This document shows, one piece after another, positions 1 through 5,999 of a stretch of DNA of 6,814 nucleotides. Origin of the DNA: an uncultured Marinilabiliales bacterium (GTDB lineage Bacteria; Bacteroidota; Bacteroidia; Bacteroidales; BM520); contig CALFIZ010000013.1 in the NCBI GenBank assembly GCA_937877575.1, positions 1 through 6,814 of the forward strand, given 5' to 3'. Within the stretch, counting starts at the first letter, position 1; each line of letters begins with the position of its first letter. The notes beneath the pieces are model-generated. The model searched no databases, had not been told where the DNA came from, and saw nothing but the letters and a program-made list of their open reading frames with translations. Made by a program: the position numbers and the translations under genes.

Positions 1-2
1 GG

Positions 3-119
3 GTTTTAGTCTCAAGGGATGAAATTGATATTGAAAGAATTAAAAGATATTATAAACAATTATATGGAATTACTTTATATGAAGCTGTTAAGGATAAAAT
101 TAGTGGGGAATATAGGAAT
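3..119 (+). CDS. Annexin C-terminal repeat fragment (eukaryote-like, partial at both ends)
   Basis: Frame 3 is open from the window edge and reads VLVSRDEIDIERIKRYYKQL, then YGITLYEAVKDKISGEYRN. This is the typical second half of an annexin repeat, best matching the last one: a (V/I)xVSRxEID helix start, an IKxxY helix, YGxxLxxA(I/V), then SGxY. Annexins bind phospholipid in a Ca2+-dependent way. They are mostly eukaryotic and only sporadically bacterial. The usual continuation of about ten hydrophobic residues (LLxLxGG-like) is missing, because the sequence passes at about 101-121 into a bacterial MurD-like gene in frame 1. The strip is AT-rich and its codons favour A/T third positions, unlike the bacterial gene that follows. 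What I see is the annexin match; a eukaryotic source (host, protist or other co-sequenced organism) and an artificial join are inferences. I am sure of the family but not of the organism. Confidence 0.8.
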
Positions 120-121
120 TC
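101..121. other. Chimeric junction with microhomology and an EcoRI site
   Basis: These bases can be read as either partner. Frame 3 gives the annexin SGEYRN and frame 1 gives the MurD-like VGNIGIP, where GNIG is a core MurD motif. Upstream only the annexin frame makes sense, and downstream only the MurD frame does. The stretch includes GGAATTCC (115-122), which holds an EcoRI site at 116-121. A shared overlap of about 15-20 bases fits a short-overlap assembly misjoin or template switching. The EcoRI site also allows a cloning join, but uncut EcoRI sites at 2203, 2995, 3479, 5468 and 6137 argue against a fully EcoRI-digested library. Confidence 0.7.
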
Positions 122-993
122 CGGCGTTTTCAGCCCTAAACTCCATTGACGATGAAACGGTTATCGTAATGGAACTTTCAGCCCACCAGCTGAATCACAT
201 TAAGACTGCACCACACATCGCATTATTCCTCAACATACGTGAGGAACACCTTGACCATTTCGGCACCTTTGAGCAATATTTCAATGCCAAATGCAACATT
301 TTCACAAAACAAGGCGAAAATGACATTCTTATCATTGACCGGATGGAAAAGGGAATAACCGACCGCATTCTTAATTCGCCGACATCAGTTGTCAGCCATA
401 TTGAGTCCATCAATATTGAAAACGTGAAAGACATGCAAACGCAGCTGAGAGGACAACACAACAGGATAAATCTTGCATTTGCGGCAGAAGCCGTATCACA
501 TTTCAACATACCGCGCGAAATCATTGAAGAGGGGGCGCGTTCCTTCACTCCGCTGCCTCACAGGCTGCAGTATGTCGGCACTTATTCAGGAATAGAGTTT
601 TACAACGATTCCATCTCCACAATTCCCGACTCGACCATGGCTGCTATGGCGGCTCTCGGTAACATCGGGACAATCATATTAGGCGGATTCGACCGAGGCA
701 TCAGCTACAAGAAATTGGCAAAACACCTGGCAAAATGCAATGGCCTGAACATAATTGCCACCGGTGATGCCGGCAAACGGATATGCGAGCTTGTCAAGGA
801 ACAGAATTACAACTGTAACATTTATCATGCCGACAACATGAAGAAAATCATTGAATTGGCATTCAAACACACCCAAGAAGGCCAAAAATGCCTGCTTTCA
901 CCGGCTGCTTCAAGCTACGACCAATATAAGAATTTTGAGGAAAGAGGGAGATATTATGTGACATGCATCCACAATTACGTGGAGACACATTAA
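103..993 (+). CDS. murD: MurD-like UDP-MurNAc-L-Ala:glutamate ligase, 5'-truncated
   Basis: This is a cytoplasmic Mur ligase of the MurD type, which adds glutamate to UDP-N-acetylmuramoyl-L-alanine using ATP in peptidoglycan synthesis. About 296 residues of a roughly 450-residue family remain. The UDP-binding Rossmann domain and the ATP P-loop (GTxGKT/S) are missing. Visible landmarks are GNIG at the junction, ELSAHQLN (172-195), EEHLDH (247-264), NAK with the lysine expected to be carbamylated (289-291), GQHNRIN (451-471), YNDSIST (601-621), GGFDRGISY (682-708) and the C-terminal SPAASSYDQYKNFEERG (898-948). The ATG at base 19 is not the true start, because bases 19-102 encode annexin in another frame. 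Against E. coli MurD, the DSKATN motif has become DSISTI, the lysine of GGDGK is arginine, and the Leu in CASLDQ is Tyr. It may therefore be a divergent paralogue, possibly with altered glutamate specificity. The family is certain; the murD symbol is used loosely. Confidence 0.85.
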   Translation: MGNIGIPAFSALNSIDDETVIVMELSAHQLNHIKTAPHIALFLNIREEHLDHFGTFEQYFNAKCNIFTKQGENDILIIDRMEKGITDRILNSPTSVVSHIESINIENVKDMQTQLRGQHNRINLAFAAEAVSHFNIPREIIEEGARSFTPLPHRLQYVGTYSGIEFYNDSISTIPDSTMAAMAALGNIGTIILGGFDRGISYKKLAKHLAKCNGLNIIATGDAGKRICELVKEQNYNCNIYHADNMKKIIELAFKHTQEGQKCLLSPAASSYDQYKNFEERGRYYVTCIHNYVETH

Positions 994-999
994 ATTAAA

Positions 1000-1029
1000 A
1001 AAAGGAATCAATGCTATTTGATTCCTTTT
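1000..1029. terminator. Bidirectional intrinsic terminator between murD-like and bTHX genes
   Basis: The arms AAAAGGAATCAA (1000-1011) and TTGATTCCTTTT (1018-1029) pair perfectly over 12 bp around a 6-base loop. The stem has A on one side and T on the other, so transcripts from either strand end in a U-rich tract. It lies 6 bp past the stop of the plus-strand murD-like gene and 4 bp past the stop of the minus-strand bTHX gene, so it can serve both. Confidence 0.85.
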
Positions 1030-1033
1030 CTAA

Positions 1034-1141
1034 TTATGCTTCCTTAGGAGTATTATCCTTAGCAACTTTACGTGGACGTCTGACACCATAAGTGCCGTTG
1101 ATGATTTTGCCACGTTTTGATTTCTTATCACCTTTACCCAT
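1034..1141 (-). CDS. 30S ribosomal protein bTHX (Thx), 35 aa
   Basis: A short minus-strand gene encodes MGKGDKKSKRGKIINGTYG followed by VRRPRKVAKDNTPKEA. The MGKGDKK(T/S)(K/R)RGKI-x-x-GTYG start is the signature of the Bacteroidota 30S protein THX. This is the family of the tiny basic peptide first seen in the Thermus 30S head, where it fits among 16S rRNA helices and stabilises them. Lys and Arg dominate, as expected for an rRNA-binding peptide. The gene runs from ATG at 1141 to TAA at 1036-1034. No Shine-Dalgarno sequence precedes it, only an A-rich leader. At 36 codons including the stop it is short enough to be missed by length-filtered gene callers. It lies downstream of the HU gene on the same strand, with a strong terminator between them and its own candidate -7 element, so it is probably transcribed separately. 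Confidence 0.9.
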   Translation of the reverse strand: MGKGDKKSKRGKIINGTYGVRRPRKVAKDNTPKEA

Positions 1142-1163
1142 TTTTCTGATTTTTAAATTTCTG

Positions 1164-1171
1164 CAAAAGTA
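1164..1171 (-). promoter_or_regulatory. Candidate -7 promoter element for bTHX
   Basis: The minus strand reads TACTTTTG, a match to the Bacteroidota -7 consensus TAnnTTTG, 22 bp before the bTHX start codon. The -33 region upstream is a run of T with no clear TTTG at the right spacing. This is a single-element call. Confidence 0.45.
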
Positions 1172-1183
1172 CACTTTTTTTCA

Positions 1184-1216
1184 AAAAAAAAAGGAGTTTT
1201 GCACTCCTTTTTTTTT
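1184..1216 (-). terminator. Intrinsic terminator of the HU gene
   Basis: A perfect 14-bp stem pairs nine A plus GGAGT (1184-1197) with ACTCC plus nine T (1203-1216) around a 5-base loop. It begins 10 bp after the HU stop codon. Read on the minus strand, a GC-containing stem top is followed by a long U tract, the standard rho-independent form. It would largely isolate bTHX from HU transcription. Confidence 0.88.
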
Positions 1217-1226
1217 GCTCGAATGA

Positions 1227-1481
1227 TTAGAAACTTGATTTAAATTTCACAGCATCCTTAGCTGGAATGTTGATAACTTCCTGTGTTCTTGGATTTCTGC
1301 CCTTACGAGCGTCCTTGTGAACCTTGCTCCATGTACCGAAGCCGACAAGAGTTACCTTACCGTCTTTTTTCTTCATTTCGGTTTTAACAGCTTTCATGAA
1401 GGATTCAACAGCTTTTCCAGCGTCTTTCTTTGTGATTTCAGCATCTTTTGCAATAAAATCAATGAGTTCTGATTTGTTCAT
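1227..1481 (-). CDS. HU-family DNA-binding protein, 84 aa
   Basis: This is a small nucleoid protein of the HU/IHF family, which binds DNA as a dimer and bends it. It begins MNKSELIDFIAKDAEITKKD, the usual HU helix 1-2. VTLVGFGTW (about residues 43-51) is the core beta strand motif. The arm at about 59-74, GRNPRTQEVINIPA, contains the conserved R-N-P whose proline inserts into the DNA minor groove. It ends DAVKFKSSF and has close to the usual 90-residue length. I chose ATG at 1481 because it gives the canonical MNKSELI start; a TTG two codons upstream would only add Met-Leu. It is lysine-rich, as expected. The sequence does not show whether it is an HU-alpha-like or IHF-like paralogue, so I give no symbol. 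Its upstream region is shared with the divergent TPR gene. Confidence 0.93.
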   Translation of the reverse strand: MNKSELIDFIAKDAEITKKDAGKAVESFMKAVKTEMKKKDGKVTLVGFGTWSKVHKDARKGRNPRTQEVINIPAKDAVKFKSSF

Positions 1482-1659
1482 AAGCAATATCTTTTATTTT
1501 CGGCGGTAAAATTAATTCTTTTTTTTATAAATATGGTATTTTTTTTCAAAAAAATCACTTTTTTAATGAAATTTTTTTTGTTACAAACAAATTAAAATGT
1601 GATAAAATTTATCTACCTTTGCAAAAATTTTTGAGAAGAGAAAAATAATACACTGTAAA
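1482..1659. promoter_or_regulatory. AT-rich divergent region between HU and TPR genes
   Basis: This 178-bp spacer is made largely of A and T runs and must hold the promoters of both flanking genes. Toward the TPR gene there is a clear -7 match (listed separately). Toward HU I found no exact TAnnTTTG; the nearest is TAATTTTA on the minus strand (1507-1514), one base off. No coding frame of interest is present. The A/T tracts may give intrinsically curved DNA. Confidence 0.5.
1614..1621 (+). promoter_or_regulatory. Candidate -7 promoter element for the TPR-fmt pair
   Basis: TACCTTTG matches the Bacteroidota -7 consensus TAnnTTTG and lies 38 bp before the TPR start codon, a typical distance. 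A TTTG at 1577-1580 is too far upstream to be its -33 partner, so the -33 element is weak or absent. Confidence 0.55.
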
Positions 1660-2346
1660 ATGGCAAATAGCAATAAAAATCGGAAACAAACCGAAGAGAA
1701 TTTCGGTCAAATTGAAGGCTCATTATCAAAGGCTGAGCAATTTTTTGAAGACAACAAGAAGACTATTTCTATCGTTCTTACTGTAATAATCGTCATTGTG
1801 TTGGCAATTTTTGCAATTCAGAAATTATACATCCAACCAAAGGAAGATAAGGCACAAGTCGAAATCTATAAGGCTCAAAAGTTATTCAACAACGGCGAAT
1901 ATGAAAAGGCTTTAAGCGGTGACGATGTCACATATCTCGGTTTTGAACAGATAGCTGATGAATACAAAATAACAAAAACCGGCAAGATGGCACGCTATTA
2001 CATGGGCATCTGCAACCTTCATCTTGGTGAATATCAGAAAGCTATTGACAATCTCAAGAAGTTCAAGTCGAACGACTATTTCGTATATGCAATGTCAAAA
2101 GCCGCTATGGGTGACGCCTACGTGGAACTTGGAGACTACTCTTCAGCTATCAGCTGCTACAAACGCGCTGCAAGCATCCATGAAAACGAACTGACAACTC
2201 CGGAATTCCTTAAGAAACTCGCAATCACCTACGAACTCAAAGGTGATAACAAGAGCGCTTTGGCAGCATATCAGGAAATCGTTGACAAATATCCTTCATC
2301 AACAACACAGATTGATGCAAAGAAAGCCATTGGAAGACTCCAGTAA
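1660..2346 (+). CDS. Membrane-anchored TPR protein, 228 aa
   Basis: This is a single-pass inner-membrane protein. A polar N-terminal segment (about residues 1-34, with SLSKAEQFFEDNKKTI) precedes a hydrophobic helix at about 35-53 (ISIVLTVIIVIVLAIFAI). The rest carries tetratricopeptide-like helical pairs: a partial one at about 66-86 (EIYKAQKLFNNGEYEKAL), then about 110-136 (ARYYMGICNLHLGEYQKAI), 147-172 (KAAMGDAYVELGDYSSAI) and 184-211 (LAITYELKGDNKSALAAYQE). The short N-terminus, one helix and exported TPRs resemble YfgM-type proteins, which work with SecYEG-associated periplasmic chaperones, but this is a likeness of architecture only. TPR domains bind other proteins; the partner is unknown. 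The gene starts at ATG without a Shine-Dalgarno sequence, as is common in Bacteroidota. fmt follows after 15 bp, probably in the same transcript. Confidence 0.85.
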   Translation: MANSNKNRKQTEENFGQIEGSLSKAEQFFEDNKKTISIVLTVIIVIVLAIFAIQKLYIQPKEDKAQVEIYKAQKLFNNGEYEKALSGDDVTYLGFEQIADEYKITKTGKMARYYMGICNLHLGEYQKAIDNLKKFKSNDYFVYAMSKAAMGDAYVELGDYSSAISCYKRAASIHENELTTPEFLKKLAITYELKGDNKSALAAYQEIVDKYPSSTTQIDAKKAIGRLQ

Positions 2347-2361
2347 ATAAAATGATTTCAA

Positions 2362-3351
2362 ATGGCTAAGGTGATTTTTATGGGTACTCCGCAGTTCGCT
2401 GTGGAATCACTGAAAAAAATAATCGAAGCCGGACATGAAATAATCGCGGTTGTTACCGTACCGGATAAACCAGCAGGACGGGGGTTGAAAATGCTCTCGT
2501 CCGCTGTTTGTTTATATGCCCAGGAAAACGGACTGCCTGTGTATCAACCCGAAAAACTCAATGAGACGGGGTTTGTCAGCACTATACAAACACTGAACCC
2601 TGACCTTATTGTCGTGGTGGCATTTCGCAAACTCCCCAAAAGCATCTGGAGCATACCCAAATACGGCTCTTTCAACGTGCATGCCTCTCTTCTCCCGCAA
2701 TACCGGGGCGCAGCCCCAATGAATCATGCCATCATCAATGGCGAAACCCAAACGGGAATAACAACTTTCCTGCTTGATGACAACATTGATACCGGTAACA
2801 TTATTTGCCGGCAGCCGGTAACTATCAACCCTACAGACACCCTCGAAGACCTCCACGACAAAATGATGGTCACAGGCGCCTCTCTCGCCGTAAAAACCAT
2901 TGACAAACTCATCTCAGGCGATTACCGGCCTATCAGCCAGTCAGAACTTGTACCCGAAGGCACTGTACTTCACGGTGCACCTAAAATCACTAAGGAATTC
3001 TGCGAAATCAACTGGAACAATACCTCTATAAATATATATAATAAAATACGAGGCCTCTCCCCTGTCCCATGCGCATTCACCATTCTGAAATCAACTGACG
3101 GACGCACGATGTCAATCAAAATATTCAAAACTGAATATCAGTTAATTGAAGATGAAAACAAACTCAAGGCCCCAGGCACAGTCATCACCGATAATGTGAA
3201 ATATCTCGGCATCAGCACAAAAGACGGGATTATATTCCTGAAAGACCTGCAGCTCGCAGGAAAGAAAAGAATGGATATAGAAAGTTTTCTAAGAGGCAAC
3301 AAGATGATAGGTGCCGTCACTGTTTCCCCTGACAATACCATAATCAATTAG
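2362..3351 (+). CDS. fmt: Methionyl-tRNA formyltransferase
   Basis: This cytoplasmic enzyme transfers a formyl group from 10-formyltetrahydrofolate to Met-tRNA(fMet), making the initiator used in bacterial translation. The 329 residues are close to the family's usual 310-330. The N-terminal formyltransferase domain starts KVIFMGTPQFAVESL. It has the VPDKPAGRG loop (residues 33-41), the catalytic Asn105 and His107 in FNVHASLLPQYRGAAP, and the catalytic Asp143 in DDNIDTG. The C-terminal OB-like tRNA-binding domain runs from about 210 and includes INWNN, IYNKIRGLSPVPCAF and LQLAGKKRMDIESFLRG. A tail of about 15 residues beyond FLRG looks less conserved. ATG at 2362 gives the canonical start; the ATG at 2352 is out of frame. 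The last 63 bp overlap the 3' end of recQ on the other strand, and no terminator is visible between them. Confidence 0.96.
   Translation: MAKVIFMGTPQFAVESLKKIIEAGHEIIAVVTVPDKPAGRGLKMLSSAVCLYAQENGLPVYQPEKLNETGFVSTIQTLNPDLIVVVAFRKLPKSIWSIPKYGSFNVHASLLPQYRGAAPMNHAIINGETQTGITTFLLDDNIDTGNIICRQPVTINPTDTLEDLHDKMMVTGASLAVKTIDKLISGDYRPISQSELVPEGTVLHGAPKITKEFCEINWNNTSINIYNKIRGLSPVPCAFTILKSTDGRTMSIKIFKTEYQLIEDENKLKAPGTVITDNVKYLGISTKDGIIFLKDLQLAGKKRMDIESFLRGNKMIGAVTVSPDNTIIN
3289..3351. other. Convergent coding overlap of fmt and recQ
   Basis: The recQ stop (TAG, complement of 3289-3291) lies 63 bp inside fmt, and the fmt stop is at 3349-3351. Both strands therefore code across the same bases: the last 20 residues of each protein plus their stop codons. 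No hairpin terminator was found in or next to the overlap. Confidence 0.9.
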
Positions 3352-5211
3352 CCACCTGATTATATCAATCATACTATGTGGCTCAATATCAGGGAATAAC
3401 GCACAGAGTTCATCTGCCGTGGTATCGCGTGGCCTCAATTTTTCACAGATAGCATCAATAACTTCCTCACTCGTAGGGGAATTCTTAATATCACGTCTTC
3501 TTTTACGACAATAGTCACATATTCCGCAACGTTTATTGTTGTTATCCTCGCCAAAATACTGCAACAACATGCTGCTTCGGCACTTGGACGTATTCGTCAC
3601 GTATGCTGCAATATAATCAAGGTATTCGCGCGCTGTCTTTTTTCGCTGCCTATAGAATGATTCATCTGAAAACATGTACTTCTTATTGCTAACGGCATGT
3701 AAAAAAGTAATCTTGGGAGAATCACTGTAAGGAATGTAATCAACCAAATCCTGCTTCGTCAGAAACTTCAGCATATCAACAACTTGCCCTACATCCACAC
3801 CAAGTCGCGACGCTATCAGAGTCTCTTCAATTTTACCATATTCGCTGAAAATACCCCCATAAATGCGAAGCAATGTCTGTATAAAATCATCCAATTCCGG
3901 ATGACGCAACTGATAATCGTACAGAGTCTTGCGACCAACTTTCACAATAAGTCGCGATGGGTTCTGAAACGCATCCGACAAAGTTACAGCACCTTGGTTT
4001 TCCATTATTTTCAAGGAGTTATGTACTGTTATCGGCTTGAAATCATACTTTCTGCAGAAATCAAAGATGTTAAAATCAAAAGTCATATTCCCGCCTGAGC
4101 CGACAGGCAGTTTATAATAATTGGCTAACGAGCCATAGATTGACTGAATTGTCTTTATGTCAGGATATGAATCCTCAAAACGATTCTGGAGATTGTCGAG
4201 GTCATTGTCATTGTACAGTAGGATTCCGAAAGCCGGCAGACTGTCTCTTCCGGCACGACCCACCTCCTGAAAGTATGACTCTATGTTGTCAGGAATGTCA
4301 AGATGAACCACAAACCGCACGTCAGGCTTGTCAATACCCATTCCGAAAGCATTTGTAGCCACAATAATGCGGGTTTTATTGTTTTTCCAGTCATTCTGTT
4401 TGCGGTCACGGACTTTGTCATCAAGTCCGGCATGATAGTAATCGGCTGATATATTGTTGTCATTCAGGAATTTGGAAATTTCAACAGTGCCTTTTCTATT
4501 TCGCATATAGACTATTCCGGAACCGTTTACATTATTTGCTATTCTCAGCAATCGTCCCAACTTATTTTCCTCCTTATAGACAAGATACGACAGGTTCTGC
4601 CGCTCGAATGATGTCTTGAGGACATTGTGTGATTTGAATTTCAGTTTATCCTGAATGTCATTGACGACCTTTGGGGTTGCAGTTGCCGTCAATGCAAGAA
4701 TCGGGGCATTAGGCATATACTGGCGGATTTCAGCAATATCAAGATAAGCCGGACGGAAATCATAACCCCATTGGGATATGCAGTGTGCTTCGTCAACGGC
4801 AATCAGACTTACACCTAATTTCTCGATATTAATCTGAAACAAATCGGTTTTAAGTCTCTCGGGGGACACATACAGTAACTTTGTTTCATTATATATGACA
4901 TTGTCGATGACGCAGGTCTGCTCATAGAACGTCTGTCCCGAAAACAGGGCATCAGCCTTGATTCCCCTTGACTTCAAAGCAGCCACCTGATCCTTCATCA
5001 ACGCAATAAGCGGTGAAATTACAAGACATAACCCATCGCAAGCGAGAGCGGGCACCTGAAAGCAGACGGACTTCCCTCCACCGGTTGGCAGCAATGCAAG
5101 AGTATCCCTGTCTTCAAGTATGGAATTGATAACATCCTCCTGAAGCGACCTGAAGGAATCATATCCCCAGAAAGCCTTAAGTACCTGTTTTATATCAGTA
5201 TGCTGATGCAT
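3289..5211 (-). CDS. recQ: ATP-dependent DNA helicase RecQ, 640 aa
   Basis: This is a 3'-to-5' superfamily 2 helicase that unwinds forked and recombination DNA during repair. Motifs in order are motif 0 (GYDSFRSLQ, 16-24), Walker A TGGGKS (43-48), SPLIALMKDQ (66-75), DEAH with the aromatic loop CISQWGYDFRP (140-154), LTATATP (174-180), VATNAFGMGIDKPDVRFVVH (284-303) and QEVGRAGRD (315-323). The RecQ-C zinc site is Cys544, Cys562, Cys565 and Cys568. A helical C-terminal part ends in a winged-helix-like DYGIVRGNSDGTYHL. It appears to lack a standard HRDC domain, although this was judged by eye. I chose ATG at 5211, which gives MHQHTDIKQVLKAFWGY. The TTG at 5247 lies inside the -7 promoter element. 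The stop lies inside the fmt coding region. It diverges from rsmE. Confidence 0.96.
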   Translation of the reverse strand: MHQHTDIKQVLKAFWGYDSFRSLQEDVINSILEDRDTLALLPTGGGKSVCFQVPALACDGLCLVISPLIALMKDQVAALKSRGIKADALFSGQTFYEQTCVIDNVIYNETKLLYVSPERLKTDLFQINIEKLGVSLIAVDEAHCISQWGYDFRPAYLDIAEIRQYMPNAPILALTATATPKVVNDIQDKLKFKSHNVLKTSFERQNLSYLVYKEENKLGRLLRIANNVNGSGIVYMRNRKGTVEISKFLNDNNISADYYHAGLDDKVRDRKQNDWKNNKTRIIVATNAFGMGIDKPDVRFVVHLDIPDNIESYFQEVGRAGRDSLPAFGILLYNDNDLDNLQNRFEDSYPDIKTIQSIYGSLANYYKLPVGSGGNMTFDFNIFDFCRKYDFKPITVHNSLKIMENQGAVTLSDAFQNPSRLIVKVGRKTLYDYQLRHPELDDFIQTLLRIYGGIFSEYGKIEETLIASRLGVDVGQVVDMLKFLTKQDLVDYIPYSDSPKITFLHAVSNKKYMFSDESFYRQRKKTAREYLDYIAAYVTNTSKCRSSMLLQYFGEDNNNKRCGICDYCRKRRRDIKNSPTSEEVIDAICEKLRPRDTTADELCALFPDIEPHSMIDIIRWLIDYGIVRGNSDGTYHLVAS

Positions 5212-5243
5212 TGGATTTTGGAAAATAAATGGTGTAACTCGAA

Positions 5244-5274
5244 GCAAAAATAATAAATAAACTATTATTTTTGC
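5244..5274. promoter_or_regulatory. Symmetric divergent promoter of recQ and rsmE
   Basis: GCAAAAATAATA (5244-5255) and TATTATTTTTGC (5263-5274) form a perfect 12-bp inverted repeat around 7 bases. Each arm holds a TATTTTTG, matching the Bacteroidota -7 element TAnnTTTG, at 5266-5273 for rsmE and on the complement of 5245-5252 for recQ. The elements lie 18 bp from the rsmE ATG and 33 bp from the recQ ATG. No clear -33 TTTG is present on either side. The repeat could also be a repressor site; that is inference. Confidence 0.6.
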
Positions 5275-5291
5275 GAATCGAAATTCAAAAC

Positions 5292-5999
5292 ATGGAAGTT
5301 TTTTATTACAAAGATATTACTGAAGGCATAGTTGCCCTGCCCGCCGAAGAGTCAAAACATATTCTCAAGGTTCTCCGCAAAGTGCCCGGAGATTCGATAC
5401 TCATAACCGACGGTCACGGAAAACTGTTTGACGTTGAGATAGTTGAAGGCGGAAGGCAGTGTATTGTGAATTCAAAGTTCAACAGCGTCAGAGAATCCGG
5501 ACGCAACTACTACCTTCACCTCGCAGTGGCTCCGACAAAAATGATGGAACGCTATGAATGGCTTGTGGAAAAATGTATGGAAATAGGAATTGACGAACTC
5601 ACCCCTATTTTGTGTGAACATTCCGAGAGAAAAATCATCAAAGAGGAACGTCTGGCAAACATTGCCGTCTCAGCCATGAAACAGTCCAAAAACCTGTATC
5701 TGCCCAAAATTAACCCGTTGACTCCGTTCAAGGAGTTCATCAAACGGCCCATAGAAGGCAACAAATGTATAGGATATTGCGAAAGCACAAGCAAAGACTA
5801 TTATTTCAACAAAATAACAGATGGCAGCAACACTATGCTAATCGGACCTGAAGGGGATTTCTCGAAAGAGGAGTTGAATCTGGCTTTTGAAAACGGCTAT
5901 AAAGGCGTGTCACTCGGCAAAACCATTCTCAGAGTGGAAACGGCAGCCATTGTGGCCTGCAACATGGTGGCTGTCAAAAACTTTAAAACGGAACAATGA
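5292..5999 (+). CDS. rsmE: 16S rRNA (uracil(1498)-N(3))-methyltransferase RsmE
   Basis: This SPOUT-class methyltransferase uses S-adenosylmethionine to methylate N3 of U1498 in 16S rRNA, near the decoding site of the 30S subunit. Residues 1-70 form the PUA-like RNA-binding domain, with LPAEESKHILKVLRKVPGD at about 16-34. The knotted SPOUT domain follows: PTKMMERYEWLVEKCMEIGIDELTP (about 81-105), the AMKQSKNLYLPKI segment (128-140), GPEGDFSKEE (185-194) and SLGKTILRVETAA (207-219). The last two form the SAM-binding knot. The length of 235 is normal. ATG at 5292 gives MEVFYYKDI, the usual start; the TTG at 5271 falls within the -7 element. The stop overlaps the start of the DUF4159 gene as ATGA, which suggests translational coupling. 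It is transcribed away from recQ. Confidence 0.95.
   Translation: MEVFYYKDITEGIVALPAEESKHILKVLRKVPGDSILITDGHGKLFDVEIVEGGRQCIVNSKFNSVRESGRNYYLHLAVAPTKMMERYEWLVEKCMEIGIDELTPILCEHSERKIIKEERLANIAVSAMKQSKNLYLPKINPLTPFKEFIKRPIEGNKCIGYCESTSKDYYFNKITDGSNTMLIGPEGDFSKEELNLAFENGYKGVSLGKTILRVETAAIVACNMVAVKNFKTEQ

Noticed and set aside
19..105. Apparent N-terminus of the MurD-like gene starting at ATG 19
   Set aside because: The residues (KLILKELKDIINNYMELLY and on) do not resemble any Mur ligase, and the same bases encode a clear annexin repeat in frame 3.
115..122. GGAATTCC at the junction taken as proof of an EcoRI linker cloning join
   Set aside because: The bases also code naturally for Gly-Ile-Pro in the MurD-like frame, and the MurD GNIG motif extends upstream of the site. 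Other EcoRI sites in the window are uncut.
5212..5247. Longer recQ from TTG at 5247 (12 extra residues)
   Set aside because: The TTG overlaps the -7 promoter element, and the ATG at 5211 gives the usual RecQ N-terminus.
5271..5291. Longer rsmE from TTG at 5271 (7 extra residues)
   Set aside because: The TTG lies within the -7 element TATTTTTG, and ATG 5292 gives the usual RsmE start.
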